A stretch of DNA of 16,339 nucleotides from Zancudomyces culisetae. Lineage: Eukaryota > Kickxellomycota > Harpellomycetes > Harpellales > Legeriomycetaceae. The stretch's first letter is position 1, and each line of letters opens with the position of its first letter. Positions 1-7,499 of the stretch are shown in pieces. A program made the translations under genes and the position numbers. The DNA is taken from contig LSSK01000599.1 in the NCBI GenBank assembly GCA_001969505.1, forward strand, positions 1 to 16,339, given 5' to 3'. A model generated the notes under the pieces. It was not told where the DNA came from. It searched no databases and saw only the letters and a program-made list of their open reading frames with translations.

Positions 1-1
1 G

Positions 2-97
2 CATATCACATCACCCATGACCGGAAATGGAGGTATAACTAATGCCATTCTTCTGGCACTGCATCATCCCACCTTTCAGTGGTATAGATATATGTAA
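2..97 (+). CDS. Possible 3' end of an upstream gene (partial)
   Basis: An open frame enters from the left edge and stops at a TAA at 95-97. It encodes about 31 residues that include GNGGITNAILLALHHPTFQW and end in YRYM. The composition (Gly, Ala, Leu, Pro, a Trp) and the mixed codon choice look more like coding sequence than the AT-rich spacer after it. The other two forward frames stop early, at 40-42 and 18-20. I do not recognise the family. With so few residues the frame could be open by chance, so this is a tentative call for a C-terminal exon whose gene lies outside the window. Confidence 0.35.
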   Translation, partial: HITSPMTGNGGITNAILLALHHPTFQWYRYM

Positions 98-472
98 AAC
101 CGCTTGCTCTTCGTTTTTGCATGCTGTAAGTAGTAAAGTTGTTAGGTTTTTTTATTAAATGTACTTTCTTGTGTTACATTATATCAGGCTGAGTTTTATT
201 ATCGTCTTGTTTAGATAATATGTGGACTGTTTTACGCCAAACTTGATTTCGGTATATTACTGCACCATGGCACGAATTAATCATAAAATTCTTGACAGAA
301 TTCACGACCATTATTTTTTTCAGGGTTTCAACAAAACACTGCAAAATACAGCAATAACTTGGGCCAAAACATAACAAAAGCAACAAATTGGTTTATTTAA
401 AAACCACCACTACAACTGTTTTATTCTGTTTAAATAATAAAACGTCAAATAGCCCAAGCTCCATTTATAGAA
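98..472. other. Spacer upstream of the FKBP gene
   Basis: AT-rich sequence with no supported gene. It would hold the 3' UTR of any gene ending at 97 and the promoter of the FKBP gene. A minus-strand open frame of 70 codons (386-174) has low-complexity composition and no recognisable domain, so I do not call it. The final bases before the FKBP start are A-rich, which is normal around fungal start codons. Confidence 0.6.
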
Positions 473-910
473 ATGTTTGCAAAAAACTTGTTAGTTCTTC
501 TGGCCTTTTTCCAGCCCTACCTATCAGTGGCCGGTCCCAATTCTGAAATACTCTACACTCCCGAGAACTGCCTTGAAAAAGCAAAAGATGGCGATTTGGT
601 AGATGTTCATTACTCAGGAAGGCTTTATTCTACAAAGAAGGTATTCGACAGTTCATATGAGCGAAAGGAACCCATTTCCTTTAGACTTGGACGTGGAATG
701 GTTATTGAGGGCTGGGACATTGGTATTAATGGAATGTGTGTCGGGATGAAGAAAAAACTCATTATCCCACCCGAGCTGGGCTATGGCGAAAGGGGCTTTC
801 CACCTGTTATTCCTGGAAATGCTGTTTTGGAGTTCGATGTAGAGCTGGTAAGGATCAAGTCCTTGGATAATCCCGATAAAGAGGTAAAGGCAGGCAAAAA
901 TGAACTGTAG
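473..910 (+). CDS. FKBP2: FKBP-type peptidyl-prolyl cis-trans isomerase, ER-lumenal FKBP2/FKBP13 class
   Basis: A single-exon gene of 145 residues. FKBPs catalyse cis-trans isomerisation of X-Pro bonds, and this class works on folding proteins in the ER lumen. Residues 1-20 form a signal peptide (MFAKNLLVLLAFF core, likely cut after SVA). The FKBP fold covers about 38-128. It keeps the residues that line the FK506/proline pocket: Tyr47 (VHYSG), Phe58-Asp59 (FDSS), Phe70, Val77-Ile78, Trp81, Tyr104 (GYGERG) and Phe121. Cys33 (ENC) and Cys89 (GMC) sit where ER FKBPs have a paired cysteine, so a disulfide is likely. The protein ends KNEL, a variant of the KDEL/HDEL retrieval signal. Length matches the family. 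The ATG at 473 is chosen because it directly begins the signal peptide. SmF follows on the same strand 406 bases downstream. Family assignment is firm; ER retrieval by KNEL is inference. Confidence 0.95.
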   Translation: MFAKNLLVLLAFFQPYLSVAGPNSEILYTPENCLEKAKDGDLVDVHYSGRLYSTKKVFDSSYERKEPISFRLGRGMVIEGWDIGINGMCVGMKKKLIIPPELGYGERGFPPVIPGNAVLEFDVELVRIKSLDNPDKEVKAGKNEL

Positions 911-1316
911 TAGTGGATTGTGGCTTTTGGGTGTCCACCTCCCCCCCCTTCCTACCCACCCTTGAGTAATTTTTTTTTACCTCCCCATACCTAGCTCAGC
1001 TAGATCTGGGCGTTTTGTAGCGATTTATGAGTTTGAGTAGAAAAAAATTTTCTTTGGTTAATAAAATTATTGGTAATTCTTCGGAAAACTGTTCCCTAGT
1101 TTTTACGCAATATTCTTGTTTTCGACGTGTGTTTTGCTCAATAATTTTAGTTTTGCGTATTGTTTCATTCCCAAAACCTGTGCTGCTTTTTAACAGATTC
1201 ATATAAACTCTAAAGAAAGGTGCACATTTGCAATATTTGGCGGATTTATCCTTTTGTTAGCAACAGGTAGACGAAAAATCTCGAAACGAATCCTCGACAC
1301 GAAAACTTGTTATAAA
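911..1316. other. Spacer between the FKBP gene and SmF
   Basis: This stretch holds the FKBP 3' UTR and the SmF promoter. Just after the stop there is a C-rich run (about 931-962) of CCTCCCCCCC type followed by a T tract. A minus-strand open frame of 68 codons (1202-996) has no recognisable domain and is not called. Confidence 0.6.
1060..1065 (+). terminator. Candidate poly(A) signal for the FKBP gene
   Basis: A canonical AATAAA about 150 bases after the FKBP stop codon, on the gene's strand and followed by T-rich sequence. The spacing suits a fungal 3' UTR, but AATAAA is expected often by chance in DNA this AT-rich. Confidence 0.35.
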
Positions 1317-1797
1317 ATGGATGTAAGTGATGTTGTGTTTTAGTAGCTTAGAATTCGCAATTATAGATGATTCAAAATGTTTTGCGCACCCAACTCAAGT
1401 GACACTATAACTGTAGTTTAAACCAATAAATCCCAAGCCGTTCCTACAAGGATTAGTAGGTAAGGTTGTGCTGGCTAAATTAAAATGGGGTCAAGAGTAC
1501 AAGGGAATACTAGCCTCAACAGATGGCTATATGAATGTGTTGGTAAGTCCGTTTTTAAATAAAAAACATCTAAATTCTAGTCGCAAATGCTGCTTTGTTT
1601 CCTTTTCCTTTTTATGTGTCATTTTACTTGAATTTCTTTTGTTATTTCAAGATTTAAATAACAAATGTTTTTGGATTATTCAATAGATAAAAGAAACTGA
1701 GGAATATCAAGATGGCGTGTCTATGGGATCTTCACTCGGAGATGTCTTGATTAGGTGTAACAATGTCCTTTACATTAGAGAGGCACCTGATATGTAA
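1317..1797 (+). CDS. SNRPF: Small nuclear ribonucleoprotein SmF (three exons)
   Basis: Exons 1317-1322, 1417-1542 and 1687-1797 join to an 80-residue protein. SmF is one of seven Sm proteins that form the ring around U1, U2, U4 and U5 snRNAs for pre-mRNA splicing. The start [18 protein letters not shown] matches the SmF signature NPKPFL..L.GK. The Sm1 motif follows ([19 protein letters not shown]), then TEEY, and Sm2 reads [13 protein letters not shown], nearly identical to SmF proteins elsewhere. Both introns (94 and 144 bases) begin GTAAGT, end TAG and are phase 0. The first lies after only two codons, so a scan for long frames would see just the middle exon, and only from an internal alternative start. 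The acidic tail seen in animal SmF is absent; the protein ends REAPDM. Sm family and F-type identity are firm; the two-codon first exon is inferred from the ATG, the donor and the frame. Confidence 0.93.
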
Positions 1798-2160
1798 TCT
1801 TTTTTGAAATAGGATTTGGCCAACGAGGATATATGTGCCATCTCAAGAATACGTGTCTGTAGATTATTTTACTCTCTCCGCCTTCACTTGTTTATCCTTT
1901 TTTTTCATGCACTATACTCTGCCATGGGTATTCACATGTGTGTTTTCCTGACAGGAAATGTCAACCTCAACTTGGTGGCGTTTTCCACAACGAGCGACTT
2001 TATGTACATTTAAAGTTATTTTGTTTTCAGCCGGTGCGTCCTCCTGGATACCACCTTATTTGTTAAAATTACACTTGAATAAACACCGATTAATTCAGAT
2101 AGATGTGATGTACCACCGAGCCAGTTTGTCATACTCGAGCCTTCAACAGCTTTGGTCGGC

Positions 2161-2190
2161 GAGGAGAGGCAAGGAGAGGCGAGGAGAGGG
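2161..2190. repeat. Three-copy GA-rich 10-mer tandem repeat
   Basis: Three adjacent 10-base units: GAGGAGAGGC, AAGGAGAGGC and GAGGAGAGGG. Each differs from the next by one or two bases. It is all purine apart from two Cs. The spacer around it is not otherwise GA-rich. Confidence 0.85.
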
Positions 2191-3520
2191 TGTAGTAATG
2201 TGGGATCCGATAAATTCGCTTTTGTTTAAACACTTGCGCACCAAGGCAGTTTAAATGCGTTAATAAGTAAAACCCTGTATCTGAGTTATGGCGCCGGCAA
2301 GTGTACGTGGATACAATACAACCCATGGGTTATTAAATTTACTACCTATACCTTTTTTGGAGGGGGGGAGGTGATGAAGTAGCTGATAGTAGCAGATATT
2401 GTCAACCAGTGTACATGTTCAACTTATCATGTTTTCTCTCAAACTAAAAATGGCCAATGATCAACACCTCCTACATTAATGCGTAAGAGATGTGAAAATA
2501 AAGAACAAATACTCATAAAAACAAACCTTTTGTGATGGTAAAAGTAACTCTTGTACAAGAAGCATAAAAAATTCGACAAATCAAAGTAGCTTTACTTTGA
2601 GGTATTGAGAAATAAAGCTGGGAAGCTTTCGGAAATGTTGTAAATATTGTAATGGACGAGAGAGGGAAAGTGGTTGTAATTGGATATGTATACTGAATTG
2701 CAAACTACATTGACGCGCATCAAAATGGATATCGGGGCAGAAGCATCCTTAAAGATCGAGTGCAAACGATGGACATGCAGTATGACAAATACAAACTATA
2801 AAATTACTCAATAACGTCTGTTGAGGCCAGCTAATAAAAGTAAACAGGAAAATGCAAAGAGATATGCGGAGTTGTTTTTGTATCTGTGCGTATAGAGATT
2901 GTATAGAGATATATCAAGGTAAATACTGTCATGCTATGGTCTACCATCACATTGGAGTAATGTCAGTACGGTTTTATCTGCGAGTTGTGGGTTTTTTTTT
3001 CATTCCTCGTCTTGTTCTTTGCTTAAGCCAACAAAGAGAAAAGGCGTTTCCAGTTAATTGTTTCGTAAATGTATATTATGGACACTGCGACGATAATGCA
3101 GTGAAAGTGTTGTGTACTGGGTCAGCCAATAGGCAACACAAGAACATTTTTGAACGAAATGGAAAGAATTTCTCAACAAAAACTAGAACACATGTGTCAA
3201 TGTAAGCAAGGGAAATGGAGTCGAGCCATGAGAGCTAGATTTTAAAGAGGGACTTGCTTCACCTAGAATGGGTGGACTGATCATATAAGCTGAAAACTGG
3301 AAAGCGAGTAGACAATCCAGGGAAGCGAGTTTTGAAAAGTTTACAAACCCTTAGCATATAATGTACATTAAGATGCTTTTCCTGAAGCAATTGTTGCAAA
3401 AAAATTTGTAATGGCGCGGTAATGGTGATATGCTGGAGATGTGGCGGTGTTAACATTGATACTAATAATACCAATAGTGTGTGTGTGCAAGTTTGCAAGC
3501 TGTTGTACTAAAATGCTGTT

Positions 3521-3550
3521 TTGGTTTGTTTTGGTTTGTTTTGGTTTGTT
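3521..3550. repeat. TTGGTTTGTT tandem repeat
   Basis: Three exact copies of the 10-mer TTGGTTTGTT in a row, followed by a T run and a further TTGGTTTG at about 3554-3561. It is a T/G simple repeat with paired Gs. It is not a perfect telomere repeat and sits mid-spacer, so I read it as a minisatellite. Confidence 0.85.
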
Positions 3551-4546
3551 TTTTTGGTTTGCTTTTATGGCTCCGATTTTAGTGTGTTCCTCTGCCTAAT
3601 GATTTTAATTCAACCTAAAATCTTGTAAATTATTTTTTGCAACAATTACAGGGAATCATATAAGCCAATAATACTAGAGCTATTGATAAATCAAAAATAA
3701 AATCAAAATCAACGTTCTTTAGGATTTTTACGTTGATTGTTAGCGAGAAGCTGAAAACCAACAAATTATAGTTTGGTTGATTTGGAAAAACATAGTGCAA
3801 AGCAATTGAAATCCTTGTTTCTAAAAAAAAATGGAAAAGACTAACAAGGCCTTACATAATCAAAACATAAATAATACGCAAATATGTATTTATGTTTATC
3901 AGGTTTTGTTTTTCCTTGTTGTATCGCGCTAATTTGTTGAGGACTTGATAAAAATGTTGGAAAAAAAAAGACAGAAAAATCGAATAATAGAGATATTAAT
4001 GGTGAAAACGACAAAAAACGATTTTTCAGTTATAGATAGATGGCAAGGGCTTGGGGACACAATAAGGAAAAAAAAGGATTTGTTTAAAAACAAAAATAAT
4101 TAGCTATTCCCTCGTTTACTATTTAGTTTTGAATTGTTGTTATTTCATTGTAGAATATCGAATAATTAGATACATTGGAAGCAAGTTTGGAAGAAAATAG
4201 TAAACAAATAAACCAAGTTAATTGTTTGTGATTTGGAATAACTAAATAATTTGACAAAACGAGTGAAAATTCTTTTAAAATACAGTGAATATTACAAAGC
4301 AGACTAGTTTTTAATTTTCTTTTTTTGCTCCCAGCATTTAGTTTGTAAAAATTAATAGTTTGGCCTTTAAAAAATAATTTTAAATAATATACAAAAGACT
4401 AAGGCAAAGAATAATAACTTTGTTAGTCAAGAAAGAAAAAGAAAATATAACGAAGGGTAGCGCTAGAAACAAAACAACACTCTTTTTTAAACTAATAAAC
4501 CACCCTAAACAGGCCCACTATTGATAAGCAGTATTAAAAACAAAAA

Positions 4547-5933
4547 ATGGCATTCGAAGATAATAATGAAGGCATAGAGAGCTATGTCAACAAAAACGTA
4601 TCACAGACAGGAATTGGAATAGCCAATCTTCCTAACCAGTTACACAAGATAGTTACCAAAAAGGGAACTGATTTTTCGATTATTTTAGTCGGTAAGTAAA
4701 AGATGCTGAATTCTGCAAACAAGAAGCAAAGAAGATAAGAAGAAAAAACAGGGGAGTGAGAAAAGATGTCTAACCACACTTAAACAAACACTAATAGGCG
4801 AATCCGGTACAGGAAAGACTACCTTTGTGAACACATTGTTCACAACCGAGCTGATCACACCTCTTGACGATTCAACCAGACGCAAGAAGCAGTGTGACAA
4901 AACAGTAGACATTAACATCCACAAAGCAGGTAAGATTATAAAAAATAGACAGGTAAAGCAAGGGTATGTATTAACTGGATAACTAAAAAAACAAAAACTA
5001 ACTGGCACAAATATAGAGCTTGAAGAGAAAAACTTCAACGTCAAGTTGAACGTTATTGATACACCAGGATTTGGAGACTATGTTGACAACAACGACTGCT
5101 GGCATCCTATTGTGGACTTCATTGAAAACCAGTATGAACAATACTTGCGTCAAGAGCAACAACCAGTCCGCAAAGGACTTGTTGACATGAGAGTGCACGC
5201 ATGTCTATACTTCATTAGGCCAAACGGACACTCACTCAAGCCACTTGACGTACGAGCAATGAAGGCCATTGGTGCTATCTGTAACTTGATTCCTGTCATA
5301 TCCAAGGCCGACTCCATGTCTCCAACATCCTTGAAACTTTTCAAGAAGCGCATTTTGGACACAATCAATGCTCAAAACATCCGCATCTACACCCCACCTG
5401 TTGAGAGCGAAGACGAATCCGTCACCAGCCGCAACCGTGATATTGTCTCTGCAATGCCATTTGCCGTAATTGGAAGCTCCACCGAAGTTGTTGCTCCAGA
5501 TGGCCGTGTTGTTAAGGGCCGTAAATATCCTTGGGGAATTGCCGAGGTCGAGAATGACGAACACTGTGACTTCAAGAAACTCCGCAGCTTGTTGATCCGC
5601 AGCCACATGCTTGACTTGATCAACTCTACCGAAGAATCTCACTACGATGCCTACAGAACTGCCCAAATGAAGGTTCGCAAGTTTGGTGAAGCTAAGCCTA
5701 AGGCCACTGACAACAAAGTTTTCAAGGATGAGGAAGAGGCTTTGCGCAAACGATTCACCGAAAAGGTCAGATTGGAAGAAAACCGATTCCGCCAATGGGA
5801 AAGCAAGCTTATTGCCGAGCGTGACAGACTCAACAAAGATTTGGAAGCCGAACACAACCTTGTCAAACAGCTTGAAGCTGAAATTGAGGCTGTGCAGACC
5901 TCCTCGCCTGGAAATAGATTCAACCGTAAATAA
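4547..5933 (+). CDS. CDC12: Septin, Cdc12 class (three exons)
   Basis: Exons 4547-4691, 4798-4929 and 5017-5933 join to 397 residues. Septins are GTP-binding proteins that polymerise into filaments at the cell cortex and mark division and branching sites. The GTPase domain has the P-loop GESGTGKT (49-56), G3 DTPG (107-110) and G4 SKAD (188-191; AKAD is more usual). The septin unique element lies at about 261-293 (GRKYPWG...ENDEHCDFKKLR). A C-terminal coiled coil covers about 330-387. Class is set by the N-terminal GIANLPNQ and by EEEALRKRF...RFRQWESKLIAERDRLN, both close to yeast Cdc12; length is also close (yeast about 407). The introns (106 and 87 bases) are both phase 1, the first splitting the first Gly of the P-loop. 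CTAAC branch sites lie at 4770-4774 and 4998-5002. The start has an A-rich context and no in-frame ATG upstream within the leader I checked. Confidence 0.96.
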
Positions 5934-6324
5934 GACTTTTCCATCGGTTCCTACTTATTACTTATTTGATGAACCCATTTTGTTTATTTAAGCTTCCCCA
6001 CCCCTTTTTTCTACTGTTAACAGGCGTAGTTTATTCGCTTTTTTTTATTCGCTTCTTTCTTGACACAATAATACTCTTATAAACTAACTGACAACTTGTT
6101 TTGACACTTCATCCTCTAATATATTCCATTATTCTTCATATATACTATTTTGTGTCATTTATCTTGTACAAGACACTGAGGGTTGAAATATGAGTCAACT
6201 TCTTTTTTTTAGTGTGCGTGTGTGGCGGTAGGGGTGTTATTAAGGAACAAAGGATAAGAGATAAAGTGGTATTGTATAATTGGAACACTTGGAAACGCGA
6301 AAATGAGCTTTGATATTGAATAAC

Positions 6325-6327
<3 letters not shown>

Positions 6328-6363
<36 letters not shown>
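6328..6363. repeat. (GAT)12 microsatellite
   Basis: Twelve uninterrupted GAT units about 400 bases after the septin stop. It is in non-coding sequence by this annotation, so length change would not alter a protein. Such perfect arrays are typically polymorphic. Confidence 0.95.
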
Positions 6364-6970
6364 ATGCGGTGTATTTTTACAAACTGTGTATTACCAATAA
6401 TGGATTAGTTTGATACACTGAAGGCCAAGTAGTGCATTGATCATACATGTGTGTATTTATTAATACAAAGTTGTCTTCAGTTTAGCCTTTAAGGTAGGCA
6501 TGTACCTACTGAGAGTTTCATCCAAAACTGGATAAATTATGATTGAGAGGGAAACCCGTACACAAGATACCACGAATACTATGATAACGACAATTAAAAA
6601 AAATACAAAAGTTTGTATTTACGAGAATAGAAAGGACAGGAAATATATTTTGCAAATCAGAAAGTGAGCTGCTTGTTCGAGTACATACATAAAGTATTCT
6701 GATAAATTTTATGAATAAATTGGGAGATACAAATGATAATTAGCATACATTGTCACTTTTTTTTTTTGGTTTAATCAGAAACTGTGGATTATTACTAGAA
6801 ACTGTTCCTCTAATCACTGTTTTTTGTTCTTTTTTGTTCTTTTGTATTTAATTTTTGTATTTCCAGGTTTGCCAAATGCTATAATTTTATCAATAGGAAA
6901 GATTGTGGAATTATCTTTATAGTGAATATATTGTGTTTATTTTAACATGCATAAAATAATGAATATTTTT

Positions 6971-7080
6971 AGGCAGAGGTGGAGGATAGGGGGGGGGGTG
7001 AGGATAGAGAGAGAGGAAGGGAGAGAGATGAAAGGGGTAGTGAAAGGTGAGAAGGTGAGAATTCAAAGTGGGGTGGGGTG
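6971..7080 (+). repeat. G-rich polypurine tract
   Basis: Mostly A and G on the plus strand. It includes a run of ten Gs at 6989-6998, GAGAGAG stretches near 7004-7030 and GTGGGGTGGGGTGGG near 7068-7081. The closely spaced G runs could fold into G-quadruplexes, and the purine bias could allow triplex DNA. It lies about 420 bases upstream of the next gene, in its likely promoter region. Structure and any regulatory role are inference. Confidence 0.6.
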
Positions 7081-7499
7081 GGCTAGTACATATTTTTTTG
7101 ATTCAATTTATAGGTAAAAGTGAGTATGTTATATACATTTTTCTTTTCATGTCAAATACGCAAGTTGTTAATGGACCTATGTATGATTAGATGGATGTTT
7201 TTTGTGATGATTTGAAAATTGCAAACAAAAAAAATTTTATATTGGATAATATATTCCATGAGAAAAAATATTTGGAGCCGAAATAAATTTATCAAGTAGG
7301 TTGAATTCATTTAGTGACAAGCTTTCTATTATTATTCTTTATATGCTTTTTTTTTTACACTTTACAGTGTATCCAACATATAGAATAATACTGTTTATAT
7401 TTTAGAATCAAAGATACTGGACCCATTTGTAACATAATGTATTAAAATTCAATATAAAGGATACATATAGATAGAAAAAAAGGTATTAAAAAAAAAGAA

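Larger units (their letters stand above)
1798..4546. other. Long AT-rich spacer before the septin gene
   Basis: About 2.7 kb with no gene I can support. It holds the SmF 3' UTR (an AATAAA lies at 2078-2083), a three-copy GA-rich 10-mer repeat at 2161-2190 and a TTGGTTTGTT tandem repeat near 3521-3550. The last kilobase is strongly A-rich on the plus strand and precedes the septin start. Open frames at 1958-2254 and 2852-3205 (98 and 117 codons) have no recognisable domain. I scanned by eye for tRNA B-boxes and for the conserved starts of U1, U2, U4, U5 and U6 RNA and found none. Its length makes a divergent or fast-evolving gene, or an unrecognised ncRNA, possible. Confidence 0.55.
5934..7499. 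other. Spacer between the septin and the 731-residue ORF
   Basis: About 1.6 kb with no supported gene. It contains the septin 3' UTR (T-rich from 5935), a (GAT)12 microsatellite at 6328-6363, a G-rich purine tract at 6971-7080, and AT-rich sequence up to the next start. No tRNA or snRNA signature was seen. Confidence 0.6.

Noticed and set aside
2852-3205. Forward open frame of 117 codons in the long spacer
   Set aside because: It has a Cys/Tyr/Phe-rich chance-like composition, no domain, and no supporting splice or neighbouring exon. A real orphan cannot be excluded without RNA data.
3521-3561. Interstitial telomere repeat
   Set aside because: The unit TTGGTTTGTT is a 10-mer that does not match TTAGGG or another known telomere unit, and only three exact copies exist.
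5232-5855. Minus-strand open frame of 207 codons
   Set aside because: It lies fully antisense to the conserved septin exon and has no recognisable domain; it is a shadow of the septin's codon bias.
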